Under the pieces are notes generated by a model, which saw only the letters and a program-made list of their open reading frames with translations, ran no database searches and had not been told where the DNA came from. A DNA stretch of 64,000 bases, taken from Microbacterium sp. SLBN-154. Its GTDB lineage: Bacteria; Actinomycetota; Actinomycetes; Actinomycetales; Microbacteriaceae. Below, piece after piece: positions 43,211-52,102 of this stretch. The first letter of the stretch is position 1. The number at the start of each line of letters is the position of its first letter. Where the stretch lies: positions 1,178,001 to 1,242,000 of the forward strand of contig NZ_VFNL01000001.1 in NCBI RefSeq assembly GCF_006715565.1. Direction: 5' to 3'. The position numbers and the translations under genes were made by a program.

Positions 43211-44055
43211 TGACCCAGCCCGCCCCACTGCCCCCGCCGGCTCCGACGCAGGAGTTCCCGCCGACGCTCCGCGAGGTGCTGATCCGGCCGCAGTGGATCG
43301 CCCTCCTCGCGCTCTCCCTGGTCGTCGCGGGCCTGTTCGCCTGGCTCGGCCAGTGGCAGCTCGGGCGGGCGATCGACACCGCGCCGCTTCCGCCGGGGGC
43401 GACCGAACAGGTGCGCCCGCTCGCCGAGGTGAGCGAGCCCGGTGAGTATCTTCCCGAGCCGTTCGTCGGGCAGCGCGTGGCGGTGAGCGGCACCTGGGTG
43501 CCCGGTGACTTCATCGTCGTCTCCTCCCGGTTCAACGACGGAGTCGAGGGCTTCTGGGTCACCGGCCAGCTGCGCGTGGCCGACACGGCCGTCCCCACCT
43601 CGATCGCCGTCGCGGTGGGATGGGCGCCGACACAGGATGCCGCGGAGGCGGCGGTCGAGCGGTTGAACGCCGACGCCGACGCGGGGGGTGCCGCGGTCGC
43701 GATCGAGGGGCGGCTCATCTCCGACGAGGGCGCGGTGCCGCCGCCGTCGGGTGCGGATCCGCAGACCCTGATCCGGATGTCGCCGGCCGCCCTGCTCTCG
43801 CGATGGAGTGACACGGCGGGGTTGGAGGTCTACCGGTCGTACATCGTCGCCGAGGTTCCCCAAGGGGGTCTCGACGAGATCGTCTCGGCACCGCCGGAGG
43901 CGGGCTCGGCGGTGAACTGGCTGAACGTCTTCTACGCCGCCGAGTGGGTCATCTTCGCCGGCTTCGCGTTCTACCTCTGGTACCGCCTGGCCAAGGACGC
44001 CTGGGAGAAAGAGGTCGAAGACCTCGAAGACGCCCGCGCCGCGTCATCCGCCTGA
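43210..44055 (+). CDS. SURF1-family cytochrome oxidase biogenesis protein
   Basis: 281 residues from the ATG that overlaps the guaB3 stop (TGATG). One TM helix lies near residues 27-48 (PQWIALLALSLVVAGLFAWL), followed by GQWQLGRAID, a long extracytoplasmic SURF1 domain, and a second TM near 240-260 (VNWLNVFYAAEWVIFAGFAFYLWYR split around the junction). SURF1/Shy1 proteins help insert heme a into subunit I of aa3-type oxidase. Motif pattern N-term TM, soluble domain, C-term TM and NWLNVFYAAEW are diagnostic. The 3' end overlaps the convergent araC-type gene by 12 bp. Confidence 0.88.
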   Translation: MTQPAPLPPPAPTQEFPPTLREVLIRPQWIALLALSLVVAGLFAWLGQWQLGRAIDTAPLPPGATEQVRPLAEVSEPGEYLPEPFVGQRVAVSGTWVPGDFIVVSSRFNDGVEGFWVTGQLRVADTAVPTSIAVAVGWAPTQDAAEAAVERLNADADAGGAAVAIEGRLISDEGAVPPPSGADPQTLIRMSPAALLSRWSDTAGLEVYRSYIVAEVPQGGLDEIVSAPPEAGSAVNWLNVFYAAEWVIFAGFAFYLWYRLAKDAWEKEVEDLEDARAASSA

Positions 44056-44922
44056 CGCGCGCTGCGTGTCTCTCGTCGGCGGCAGCCGATACGCCGCGCG
44101 GTAGTCGCGCGAGAAGTGGGCGGCGCTGAGGTAGCCGACGGCGAATGCCGCCTGTGACGCCGACCGCCCCTCGGTGAGCATGACACGGCGAGCCTCGCCC
44201 AGGCGGAGACGCTTCAGGTAGCGCATCGGGGTCAGACCCGTGATCTCGCGGAATCGCCGCGTCAAGGTCGCGGGACTGACATGGCAGAGGGCCGCGGCGT
44301 CGTCGACCGTCCACGGGCGTGCGAGATCGGCGGCGAAGTGGTCGATCGCCGTGCTGACCGAATCGGCGTGCGCATGCTCGGCTGCGGCGTGCAGACGGGG
44401 TGCTTGATCGCTCTGCAGCAGACGGAGGGTGAGTTCGCGACTGATCAGCGGAAGCAGGACCGGCGCGTCCTCGGGGGTGTCGAGGAGACCGAGGAGACGA
44501 TCGACCGCGTCGGCGATGCCCGCCGTCATCGTTCCCAGGCGCGGGGACGGTGCACTCGTCGCGGCTCTCGGCAGGTGCGCGGCGACTTCGCTGACGATGG
44601 TCGGGTCGAGCCGCCAGTTCAGCGAGAGGAAGTCGCCGGCAGGGCCGATCTCGATCACCCGGGCGATCACCGGCAGATTCACCGGCGTGATGAGGAAATG
44701 CTCCGGTCCCCACTCCGCTCCCGCACCATCGGCGTCGAGCGACTGCTTGCGGCCGTGAAGCACCATCGCCAGGCACGGCGGGTAGCGCACGAACAGCATC
44801 GGCGTCGGCGCGGTGGTGCGCCCGAGCGTGACCCCCAGCGCCTCCGCGCGAGCGGTGTCGCCGCCGTGGCGGCGAGCCTTCTCGGCCGCGCGCTCGAGGA
44901 GCGCGGAGATGCGGGTATCCAT
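44044..44922 (-). CDS. AraC-family transcriptional regulator
   Basis: 292 residues from ATG 44922; a TTG at 44934 adds four residues. The first 170 residues form a cupin-like ligand domain of the AraC_N type (TTAPTPMLFVRYPPCLAMVL, ITPVNLPVIARVIE). The C-terminal 100 residues hold two helix-turn-helices: VDDAAALCHVSPATLTRRFR, the linker TGLTPMRYLKRLRL, and RSASQAAFAVGYLSAAHFSR. It is divergent from an SDR gene 86 bp away, a common arrangement in which the regulator controls the oxidoreductase. Confidence 0.9.
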   Translation of the reverse strand: MDTRISALLERAAEKARRHGGDTARAEALGVTLGRTTAPTPMLFVRYPPCLAMVLHGRKQSLDADGAGAEWGPEHFLITPVNLPVIARVIEIGPAGDFLSLNWRLDPTIVSEVAAHLPRAATSAPSPRLGTMTAGIADAVDRLLGLLDTPEDAPVLLPLISRELTLRLLQSDQAPRLHAAAEHAHADSVSTAIDHFAADLARPWTVDDAAALCHVSPATLTRRFREITGLTPMRYLKRLRLGEARRVMLTEGRSASQAAFAVGYLSAAHFSRDYRAAYRLPPTRDTQRASGG

Positions 44923-45008
44923 TCGACCATTCAATCCCAGACGGTTTCCGTCAAGGTCACGACGTTGACGATCAAGCCGCCCACCTCTTCGGGCGGGAGT
45001 CTTGAGAC

Positions 45009-45800
45009 ATGACCACTTCCTCCTCCCTTCCCACCCTCCCGCGCGACGAGCGGCTCGCCGGCCGAACGGCGATCGTGACCGGATCCTCGAGCGGGATCGG
45101 TGAGGCGATCGCCCACGTCCTGGCCGCTTCCGGAGCCCACGTCGTCGTCCACGGCCGGAGCGCCGAGCGCGCTGAGGTCGTCGCCGTCGCCATCACCGAG
45201 CGCGGCGGGCGGGCGAGCGTCGTCACCGGCGACCTCGCCGAGAGTCCCGACGCCGCGCGGGATTTCGCCGCGCGCGCCGCCGAAGCGGTGGGCGGTCGCG
45301 TGGACATCCTGGTCAACAATGCGGGGATCTTCCCCGTCGGCCCGACGGCAGATCTTCCCGATGAGGATGTCGCCGCACTCCTCGCCACCAACATCCGCGT
45401 TCCCCACGATCTCGTCGGGGCTCTCGCTCCGGCCATGGCCGAGCGCGGTGCGGGCGCGGTCGTGAACATCACCTCGTGGATGGCGAACGTGGGGACGCCG
45501 GCCGTGGGCCTGTACCCGGCGACGAAGGCCGCCCTCGACCACCTGACCAAGGCGTGGGCGGCGGAGTACGGCCCGCGCGGCGTGCGCGTCAACGCCGTCG
45601 CCCCCGGCGCGACCCTGACTCCCGGCAACGCCGCCGCCGCCGAGATCCTCGAGGCCATGACCGCCGGCTCGCCGGCGGGCAAGCCGGGCCGACCGATCGA
45701 CATCGCGTTCGCCGTCCGCTATCTCGCCTCGGACGAGGCGGCGTATCTGCACGGTGCGACGATCGACGTCGACGGGGGCATCGTCGCCGCCCGCGTCTGA
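45009..45800 (+). CDS. SDR-family oxidoreductase
   Basis: 263 residues, classical short-chain dehydrogenase. Cofactor motif TGSSSGIGEAIAHVLAASG at about 20-38, NNAG near 104, catalytic Ser in VVNITSW near 156, and YPATK near 169-173 with the active Tyr and Lys. The C-terminal AAYLHGATIDVDGGI is the usual SDR end. VVVHGRSAER after the Rossmann strand suggests NADP preference (Arg). The substrate is unknown. It is divergent from an AraC regulator that probably controls it. A 17-bp tandem duplication spans its stop codon. Confidence 0.9.
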   Translation: MTTSSSLPTLPRDERLAGRTAIVTGSSSGIGEAIAHVLAASGAHVVVHGRSAERAEVVAVAITERGGRASVVTGDLAESPDAARDFAARAAEAVGGRVDILVNNAGIFPVGPTADLPDEDVAALLATNIRVPHDLVGALAPAMAERGAGAVVNITSWMANVGTPAVGLYPATKAALDHLTKAWAAEYGPRGVRVNAVAPGATLTPGNAAAAEILEAMTAGSPAGKPGRPIDIAFAVRYLASDEAAYLHGATIDVDGGIVAARV

Positions 45801-45888
45801 CTCGGCCCGCGTCTGACTCGGCCCCGCACCTGATTCAACGCCGAGACATCCTGAATCGGCGCTCCGGCCCGGCCGGTAGACTCGGGGC

Positions 45889-46419
45889 ATGCCGCGTGCC
45901 CCGAAACTCGCCTCATTTCCGGCGATCCGCGGAGCGCTGACCTTCTACCAGATCTGCTCGATCATCACCGGTGTGGGCCTGCTCCTCCTCGTGGCGGAGA
46001 TGATCCTGAAGTACACCCCGCTGCACCTTGAGCTGTTCGCGGGAGGGTCCGGGGGGTTCCTCTGGTTCGCGCCCGTCATCGCCGGCGCCGACTGCCAGTG
46101 GTGGTCGTTGTTCCTACCCGCGACGAACAGCTGCGAGATGATCTCCACGGGCGACGGGTTCAACATCTCGCTGTTCATCCTCGTCGCGCACGGCTGGTTC
46201 TACGTCGTGTACCTCTTCGCGTGCTTCCGCATCTGGAGCCTCATGCGCTGGCCCTTCCTGCGGTTCATCACCCTCGCCCTCGGCGGCGTCGTGCCGCTGC
46301 TGTCGTTCTTCATGGAGGCGCGGGTGGCCCGTGAGGTCCGTCGCTACCTCGCCGAGCGCGAGGCCGCTGCCGCGGCATCCGCCTCATCCACCGTCCCCGC
46401 TTCGGAAGGCACCCGGTGA
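45889..46419 (+). CDS. DUF3817 family membrane protein
   Basis: 176 residues from ATG 45889, 6 nt after TAGACT (45877-45882). Three to four TM helices: [40 protein letters not shown] and [20 protein letters not shown], the latter pair matching DUF3817. A loop with a Cys pair (DCQWW and NSCEM) lies between helices 1 and 2 and is probably extracytoplasmic. Its 3' end overlaps guaA by 4 bp (GTGA), an arrangement seen in other actinobacteria, so it is co-transcribed with guaA; function unknown. Confidence 0.85.
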   Translation: MPRAPKLASFPAIRGALTFYQICSIITGVGLLLLVAEMILKYTPLHLELFAGGSGGFLWFAPVIAGADCQWWSLFLPATNSCEMISTGDGFNISLFILVAHGWFYVVYLFACFRIWSLMRWPFLRFITLALGGVVPLLSFFMEARVAREVRRYLAEREAAAAASASSTVPASEGTR

Positions 46420-47996
46420 CCGAACAGACCGAGACGTCACAGCGTCCCGTCCTCGTCGTCGACTTCGGCGCGCAGTACGCCCAGCTGATCGCCCGGCGGG
46501 TGCGCGAGGCCGGGGTGTACAGCGAGATCGTCCCGCACACGGCCACCCCGGATGAGATCGCCGCGCGTCAGCCCGTCGGCATCATCCTCTCGGGCGGACC
46601 GTCGTCGGTCTACGAGGACGGCGCGCCGGCCCTCGACCCGGGCGTACTCGAACTCGGAGTGCCGACCCTCGGCATCTGCTACGGCTTCCAGGCCATGGCC
46701 AAGGCCCTCGGCGGGGAGGTGGCTCACACCGGCCTGCGCGAGTACGGCGCCACCGACGCCACGATCGTGACCGAGGGAACGCTCCTGGAGGGTCAGCCCG
46801 CCGAGCAGAACGTCTGGATGAGCCACGGCGACCAGGTCGCGAAGGCCCCCGAGGGCTTCGACGTGCTCGCCCGCACCGCCGCGACCCCGGTGGCGGCCTT
46901 CGCGAACGATGCCCGTCGCCTGTACGGCGTGCAGTGGCATCCCGAGGTCAAGCACACCGATCACGGTCAGGCGGTGCTCGAGAACTTCCTGCACAAGGCT
47001 GCGGGTCTTCCTGCCGACTGGAACAGCGGAAACGTGATCGCCGAGCAGGTCGAGAAGATCCGCGCCCAGGTCGGCGACGCCCGCGTCATCTCGGCGCTCT
47101 CGGGCGGCGTGGACTCCGCGGTCTCGACCGCGCTCGTCCACCGCGCGGTCGGCGACCAGCTCACGGCGATCTTCGTCGACCACGGGCTGCTGCGGAAGGG
47201 CGAGCGCGAGCAGGTCGAGAACGACTACGTCGCCTCCACCGGCGTGCGCCTGGTCACCGTCGACGCGCGCGAGCAGTTCCTCGCTGCGCTCGAGGGGGTC
47301 TCCGATCCGGAGCAGAAGCGCAAGATCATCGGGCGCGAGTTCATCCGCGCGTTCGAGGCCGCCGAGCGCGACCTCGTCGCCGAGGCCGCCGCCGACGGCG
47401 AGCCGATCCGATTCCTGGTCCAGGGGACGCTGTACCCCGACGTGGTGGAATCCGGGGGCGGCACGGGGGCGGCCAACATCAAGTCGCACCACAACGTCGG
47501 CGGTCTTCCCGAAGACCTCCAGTTCGAGCTCGTCGAACCGCTGCGCACCCTCTTCAAGGACGAGGTCCGCGCCATCGGTCGCGAGCTCGGTCTCCCCGAG
47601 GCGATCGTCGCGCGCCAGCCCTTTCCGGGCCCCGGCCTCGGCATCCGGATCGTGGGTGAGGTCACCGCTGACCGTCTCGAGATTCTGCGTGATGCCGACG
47701 CGATCGCGCGAGCCGAGCTGACGAAGGCAGGCCTCGACGGCGAGATCTGGCAGTGCCCCGTCGTGCTCCTGGCCGATGTGCGCTCGGTCGGCGTGCAGGG
47801 TGATGGCCGCACCTACGGTCATCCGATCGTCCTCCGCCCGGTCTCTTCGGAAGATGCCATGACGGCGGACTGGACGCGCCTGCCCTACGACGTGCTGTCG
47901 AAGATCTCCAACCGCATCACCAACGAGGTCCGCGAGGTGAACCGGGTGGTCCTCGATGTCACGTCCAAGCCCCCGGGCACCATCGAGTGGGAGTGA
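46416..47996 (+). CDS. guaA: GMP synthase (glutamine-hydrolysing)
   Basis: 526 residues. A class I glutamine amidotransferase domain (about 10-200) has [12 protein letters not shown] with the nucleophilic Cys and [11 protein letters not shown] with the catalytic His and Glu. The ATP-pyrophosphatase domain has the PP-loop [10 protein letters not shown] near residues 229-238, and the C-terminal dimerisation domain ends [10 protein letters not shown] as in all GuaA. It converts XMP to GMP. The GTG start overlaps the DUF3817 gene; a GT4 gene follows after 9 bp. Confidence 0.97.
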   Translation: MTEQTETSQRPVLVVDFGAQYAQLIARRVREAGVYSEIVPHTATPDEIAARQPVGIILSGGPSSVYEDGAPALDPGVLELGVPTLGICYGFQAMAKALGGEVAHTGLREYGATDATIVTEGTLLEGQPAEQNVWMSHGDQVAKAPEGFDVLARTAATPVAAFANDARRLYGVQWHPEVKHTDHGQAVLENFLHKAAGLPADWNSGNVIAEQVEKIRAQVGDARVISALSGGVDSAVSTALVHRAVGDQLTAIFVDHGLLRKGEREQVENDYVASTGVRLVTVDAREQFLAALEGVSDPEQKRKIIGREFIRAFEAAERDLVAEAAADGEPIRFLVQGTLYPDVVESGGGTGAANIKSHHNVGGLPEDLQFELVEPLRTLFKDEVRAIGRELGLPEAIVARQPFPGPGLGIRIVGEVTADRLEILRDADAIARAELTKAGLDGEIWQCPVVLLADVRSVGVQGDGRTYGHPIVLRPVSSEDAMTADWTRLPYDVLSKISNRITNEVREVNRVVLDVTSKPPGTIEWE

Positions 47997-48005
47997 GCTG
48001 AGCGG

Positions 48006-49403
48006 ATGACCGTCTTCCCCGACGCCGAGTACGTCATCCTCTCCAGCCGTCTGATCCCCGACCGGGACGGCGGATACACCCTCGCCACGCTCGCGCGGGC
48101 GCGCCAGATGGCAGCCGCCGGCGTGCACGGTGGGCGTGGGCCCCTTCTCCTCACCGTCGACCCCGGCACGCCCGAGGAGCATGCCCGCCACCGCGCCGTC
48201 TTCGACGGGCGCGACCTCATCGTCGGTGTCGACCGCATGCGGAACCTCTTCGACGAGGCGATCGGAGCGGATGGCGGTGCCGCCGCGTGGCTGCGGGAGG
48301 CAGCCCGCCCCGGTGACCCCGACCCGGCGCTGCAGTATCGCCCGGTGCCGGCTGAGCGCCCGGCGCTGTCGCTGCCGGTCATCCCCGACGATCCCGACTG
48401 GCACATCACGACGGCCCCGATCGCCGTGCACGGCACCGACGGGCGGGTGCGCGGCATCCTCTCCGGGTTCGGCGCGCTCTACCGCGCATGGCTGGAACAC
48501 GTGACGGCGGGGCTCCGAGCGGATGACCCGACGCGGCCGGTGATCGTCGTGTGCGAGTCGCGGCAGCTCGGCGAGCTTCTCGCCGGGTGGGACGACCCCG
48601 ATGTGCGGCTGCTGCACTCGATCCACACGGTGCACATGGAGCCGCCCTACACCCCCGACGCCGAGACGAACGCCCTGTGGGAGCGGTGGTTCAGCGTCGC
48701 CGAGCGGTTCGATGCGGTGCTCTGGCCGACCGCGGCGCAGCGTGACGCGATCCAGGAGCGCTTCGGCGCTTCGGACGTCCACATCGTCGTGCCGAACGGC
48801 GTGCCCGCCGCTTCGGCCGTCGCGCCGCTCGCCGGCCGCGACGCGAACCAGGTCGTCATGCTCAATCGGCTGGCGTTCCAGAAGCGGGTCGACCACGCCG
48901 TGCGGGCGTTCGCGGGCGTCATCCGGGTGCTTCCCGACGCGCGACTCGACATCTTCGGCGACGGGCCGCTGCGCGCAGAGGTGCAGGCGCTCATCGACGA
49001 GCTGGGCGTCGGGTCGCACGTGGTGCTGCGTGGACCGACGGATGACCCGGGACGCGTGCTCGACCAGGCCGCCGTCTTCCTCTCCACCTCCCGGCACGAG
49101 GGGCAGGGTCTCTCCCTGGCGGAGGCCCTGGTGCGCGGATGCCCGGTCGTGGCCTATGACGCGCCCTTCGGTCCAGCCGAAGCGCTCGCCGGCGGTGGGG
49201 GACTGCTCGTACCGAACGGCGACATCGAAGCGATGACGCAGGCACTCGTGCGGGTGCTCACCGACCTCGACCTGCGGCACCGGCTCTCCGTCGAGGCGGT
49301 GGAGGCGGCGCGTCGCATCGAGCCCGAGCACGTGATGTCGGCGCTCGCCGGTGCGGTGCGCGACGTGCTGGCCAAGCCCTCGCGGCGCTCTGCCCTGAGC
49401 TGA
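48006..49403 (+). CDS. GT4-type glycosyltransferase (poly(glycerol-phosphate) glucosyltransferase-like)
   Basis: 465 residues. The N-terminal half contains LSSRLIPDRDGGYTLATLAR and a long insertion, the C-terminal half is a GT-B donor domain: VVMLNRLAFQKRVDHAVRAF, RLDIFGDGPLRAEVQALI, HVVLRGPTDDPGRVLDQAAV, and the E-x7-E region STSRHEGQGLSLAEALVRGC. This pattern resembles TagE/GtfA-like retaining enzymes that glucosylate wall teichoic acids or surface proteins. The acceptor is not known. It starts 9 bp after guaA and may share its transcript. Confidence 0.82.
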   Translation: MTVFPDAEYVILSSRLIPDRDGGYTLATLARARQMAAAGVHGGRGPLLLTVDPGTPEEHARHRAVFDGRDLIVGVDRMRNLFDEAIGADGGAAAWLREAARPGDPDPALQYRPVPAERPALSLPVIPDDPDWHITTAPIAVHGTDGRVRGILSGFGALYRAWLEHVTAGLRADDPTRPVIVVCESRQLGELLAGWDDPDVRLLHSIHTVHMEPPYTPDAETNALWERWFSVAERFDAVLWPTAAQRDAIQERFGASDVHIVVPNGVPAASAVAPLAGRDANQVVMLNRLAFQKRVDHAVRAFAGVIRVLPDARLDIFGDGPLRAEVQALIDELGVGSHVVLRGPTDDPGRVLDQAAVFLSTSRHEGQGLSLAEALVRGCPVVAYDAPFGPAEALAGGGGLLVPNGDIEAMTQALVRVLTDLDLRHRLSVEAVEAARRIEPEHVMSALAGAVRDVLAKPSRRSALS

Positions 49404-49460
49404 TCCGCCGAGGGCCGCGCGCGCGGCCGCGGCCGCTGCATCCGTCGCACGATGAGAGGC

Positions 49461-50090
49461 ATGTCAGACACACCCCGCCCTCCGGCGTTCGGCCTCGAGA
49501 CCCGACGCGAACTGTTCCATCACCGGGTGCTCGTGCTCGACGGCGCGCTGGACGACGACAACGGCACCCTCCTCACCACCCAGCTGCTGACGCTGGCGGC
49601 CGAGGACGAGGCCGCCGACATCGCCCTGTGGATCCATTCGCCCGGCGGATCGGTGCCGGCGATGCTCGCCATCCGCGACGTGATGCGGTTGATCCCCAAC
49701 GACGTCGCGACCCTCGCCCTCGGCATGGCCGCGAGCGCCGGCCAGTTCCTGCTGTCGGCCGGGACGCAGGGCAAGCGTCGAGCCCTCCCGCACGCGCGGG
49801 TGCTCATGCACCAGGGTTCGGCCGGCATCGGCGGATCGGCGGTCGAGGTGGAGATGCAGGCCGACGACCTCCGCCACACGCGCGACACCGTCCTCGCACT
49901 CATCGCCGACGACACCGGGCAGCCCGTGGCGCGGATCTTCAACGACTCCCTCCACGACCGCTGGTACACCGCCGCCGAGGCGCAGGCCTACGGCTTCATC
50001 GACGGGATCGTCGACCGGTTCGACCAGGTCGTGCCGCGCCGGCGGCGGCCGGCCGGTCTCGGCGCCCGCGCGACGGAGGTGGGGGCGTGA
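49461..50090 (+). CDS. ClpP-family serine protease, catalytic triad intact
   Basis: 209 residues from ATG 49461 (an ATG at 49452 is in frame). The ClpP fold is clear: IALWIHSPGGSVPAMLAIRD, nucleophile Ser92 in LGMAASAGQFLL, His117 in LPHARVLMHQ and Asp166 in HDRWYTAAEAQAYGFIDGI. It is coupled by GTGA to a second clpP-like gene. No clpX lies nearby, so this is an additional ClpP pair rather than the usual clpP1P2-clpX locus; partners cannot be named. Confidence 0.88.
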   Translation: MSDTPRPPAFGLETRRELFHHRVLVLDGALDDDNGTLLTTQLLTLAAEDEAADIALWIHSPGGSVPAMLAIRDVMRLIPNDVATLALGMAASAGQFLLSAGTQGKRRALPHARVLMHQGSAGIGGSAVEVEMQADDLRHTRDTVLALIADDTGQPVARIFNDSLHDRWYTAAEAQAYGFIDGIVDRFDQVVPRRRRPAGLGARATEVGA

Positions 50091-50674
50091 GCGGGTACAC
50101 GATCCCGAACGTGGTGGCGCAGCATCCCCGGGGCGATCGCATCATGGATGTCTACTCGCATCTTCTCGCAGAACGCGTGGTCTACCTCGGCACCGCCATC
50201 GACGCAGGCGTCGCGAACGCCCTCATCGCCCAGCTGCTGCACCTGGACGCCGACAGTCCCGAGCGCGACATCCAGCTCTACATCAACTGCGAGGGGGGTG
50301 ACCCCGCGGCGATGCTCGCGATCTACGACACGATGCAGCACGTACGGCCGGATGTCGTGACGACCGTCGTCGGACAGGCGATCGGCGTCGGGGCGGTCCT
50401 GCTGGCGACCGGTGCCGCGGGCAAGCGCGCCGTGCTGCCGCACGCGCGCGTGGTGCTGCACCAGCCGGCGGGGCAGGGGCGCGGAGCGATCCCCGACCTC
50501 ATCCTGCAGGCCGACGAACTGGTGCGGGTGCGGGGCGAAGTGGAGGAGATCCTCGCGCGGCACACCGGTGTCGACGCGGCGAAACTGCGCGTCGACACCG
50601 ACCGCGACCGGGTCTTCACCGCCGTCGCGGCCGTGGAGTACGGCCTCGCCGACACCGTGCTCACCCGGGCTTAG
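50087..50674 (+). CDS. ClpP-like subunit lacking the catalytic serine (ClpR-like)
   Basis: 195 residues from the GTG overlapping the upstream clpP stop. The fold and handle are ClpP (VVYLGTAIDAGVANALIAQLL, IQLYINCEGGDPAAMLAIYD, LPHARVVLHQP). At the nucleophile the family pattern A-A-S-M-G is A-I-G-V-G (VVGQAIGVGAVLL), so Ser is replaced by Gly100; His125 and Asp174 remain. The same substitution type defines ClpR subunits of cyanobacteria and plastids, which are inactive structural partners in mixed rings. Translational coupling to an active ClpP suggests a heteromeric ClpP/ClpR core; this is inference. Confidence 0.88.
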   Translation: MSGYTIPNVVAQHPRGDRIMDVYSHLLAERVVYLGTAIDAGVANALIAQLLHLDADSPERDIQLYINCEGGDPAAMLAIYDTMQHVRPDVVTTVVGQAIGVGAVLLATGAAGKRAVLPHARVVLHQPAGQGRGAIPDLILQADELVRVRGEVEEILARHTGVDAAKLRVDTDRDRVFTAVAAVEYGLADTVLTRA

Positions 50675-50682
50675 CCGCCGCG

Positions 50683-50769
50683 TGTCCCTAACTCCTGCAT
50701 TTCGGGCGGCTGGGCGCCGGATTCCGGTTGCTGAGCTGCCCCGGCGACCGAAGTGCAGGAGTTGGGGAC
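50683..50769. repeat. Palindromic intergenic repeat R1, short copy C
   Basis: AACTCCTGCA (50690-50699) and TGCAGGAGTT (50754-50763) with outer GTCCCT and GGGGAC. The termini match the R1 copies at 5964 and 11669, but the core is different. It fills the gap between the ClpP pair and the convergent metallo-hydrolase gene and could act as a bidirectional terminator. Confidence 0.75.
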
Positions 50770-50774
50770 CAGCC

Positions 50775-51503
50775 TCAGCCCGCACCCATCTGCGCAGCGG
50801 CCGCCCGCACCGCCGCCACGGCGTCGGCCGGGCGCCCCCGCCAGGGCGCACCGTGGCCGGGGAGGATCCACTCGACGTCGAGCCCGGCGAGCCGGTCGAG
50901 CGAAGCGAGCGCCTCGGCCGGCTCGTCGGTGAAGGGGGCCGGCTGCGGTCCGACCTCGCCGGTGAGCACCGAGCGGGTTGTGAGGGCGTCTCCGACGAAC
51001 GCCGCCCGCACCGCGGGGACGTACACCGCGACGCTTCCGGGCGAGTGGCCGGGGAGTGCGACGATCTGCGGATCGCCGGGGAGGGGCAGCACCTGCCCGT
51101 CTCCGATCTCGACGACCTCGGTCAGGTGCCGGGTGCGTGCCCCGCCCTTGCGCGCGGCGTAGACGAAGAACCCGACGAGCGCGGCCAGCCGCTTGCGGCC
51201 CATCGCCGTCGGAGGCTTCGGGCCGCCCTTGGCCCGCTCGGCGTCGGCGGCGTGGATGTAGACCGGCACGCCGTGCTCGCGTCGTAGGCGCTCGGCGAAG
51301 CCGAGGTGGTCGCTGTCGCCGTGCGTGAGGATGACCCCCCGGATGTCGCCGAGCTCGCGTCCCATCGCCCGCAGCTCGCGAAGAAGGTCTCGCCAGTGCC
51401 CGGGGAGTCCGGCGTCGATGAGGGTGATGCCATCGGCGGTCTCGACGAGGTACGCCGCGACGATGTCGTTGCCGATGCGGTGGAGCTGGGGGGCGAGTCG
51501 CAT
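50775..51503 (-). CDS. Metallo-beta-lactamase-fold hydrolase
   Basis: 242 residues from ATG 51503, with GAGAGAAG upstream. The MBL motif reads LTHGDSDHLGF at residues 59-69 (H-x-D-x-D-H instead of H-x-H-x-D-H), with further ligands in ALPGHSPGSVAVYV near residue 150 and ILPGHG near 222. Enzymes of this group include glyoxalase II-like hydrolases and lactonases. The substrate is unknown. It is divergent from a TetR-type gene, and a double operator-like palindrome lies between them, so it is probably repressed by that regulator. Confidence 0.85.
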   Translation of the reverse strand: MRLAPQLHRIGNDIVAAYLVETADGITLIDAGLPGHWRDLLRELRAMGRELGDIRGVILTHGDSDHLGFAERLRREHGVPVYIHAADAERAKGGPKPPTAMGRKRLAALVGFFVYAARKGGARTRHLTEVVEIGDGQVLPLPGDPQIVALPGHSPGSVAVYVPAVRAAFVGDALTTRSVLTGEVGPQPAPFTDEPAEALASLDRLAGLDVEWILPGHGAPWRGRPADAVAAVRAAAAQMGAG

Positions 51504-51531
51504 TGCCGTCTTCTCTCTACGTGAGTACGAT

Positions 51532-51570
51532 GGCTACGTTACATAGCCTTCATGGCTAACGTCAATAGCT
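51532..51570. promoter_or_regulatory. Double TetR-type operator
   Basis: GGCTA-N7-TAGCC (51532-51548) and GGCTA-N7-TAGCT (51554-51570), centres 22 bp apart. They lie in the 91-bp gap between the divergent metallo-hydrolase and tetR genes, so one protein could control both. Confidence 0.7.
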
Positions 51571-51594
51571 AATTGTTATTCCCAGGAGCCTGCG

Positions 51595-52101
51595 ATGCCC
51601 ACGCCCGAGCGCACCACCCTCCCCGCGATCGTCGCCTCGGCACGCGAGTTGCTCGAGCGGCGCGGCCCCGCGGGGGTGACGATGCAGGCGGTGGCCGAAC
51701 GCGTCGGCGTTCGCGCACCCTCGCTGTACAAGCGGGTCCGCGACCGCGATGAGCTTCTGCGTCTCGTGGCCGAGAACGCGGCATCCGATCTCTCCCGCCG
51801 CTTCGCCGCGACCGACGGAAGCGTAACGGAGCTCGCCCACGCGTACCGGGCCTTCGCGCGCGCGAATCCGATGAGCTTTCGTCTGCTGCTCGATTCGGAG
51901 TCGGCGGGGGCGTTCCGCGACGTCGCCGACCCCATTCTCGAGGCGACGAGGAGTCTCGACGCCGCGCGCGTGGTCACCGCGTGGGCGACGGGGTTCCTCA
52001 CCATGGAGCTGGCCGGCGCCTTCCGCCTGGGCGGCGATCTCGACGAGGCCTACGCGTACGGGCTCGACACCATCGTCGCGGGCCTTCGGAGGCCGGTCTG
52101 A
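51595..52101 (+). CDS. TetR/AcrR-family transcriptional regulator
   Basis: 168 residues from ATG 51595 with AGGAG 7 nt upstream. The N-terminal HTH is IVASARELLERRGPAGVTMQ then AVAERVGVRAPSLYKRVRDR, the TetR pattern ending in LYKRVRDRDELL. The C-terminal ligand domain (about 60-165) has the WHG-type helix region ARVVTAWATGFLTMELAGAF. It is divergent from the metallo-hydrolase gene and likely represses both genes through the palindromes between them. Confidence 0.9.
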   Translation: MPTPERTTLPAIVASARELLERRGPAGVTMQAVAERVGVRAPSLYKRVRDRDELLRLVAENAASDLSRRFAATDGSVTELAHAYRAFARANPMSFRLLLDSESAGAFRDVADPILEATRSLDAARVVTAWATGFLTMELAGAFRLGGDLDEAYAYGLDTIVAGLRRPV

Positions 52102-52102
52102 C

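Noticed and set aside
46437..49331. Long minus-strand open frame of 964 codons
   Set aside because: Antisense shadow of guaA and the GT4 gene; Asp/Arg/Gly/His composition without any motif.
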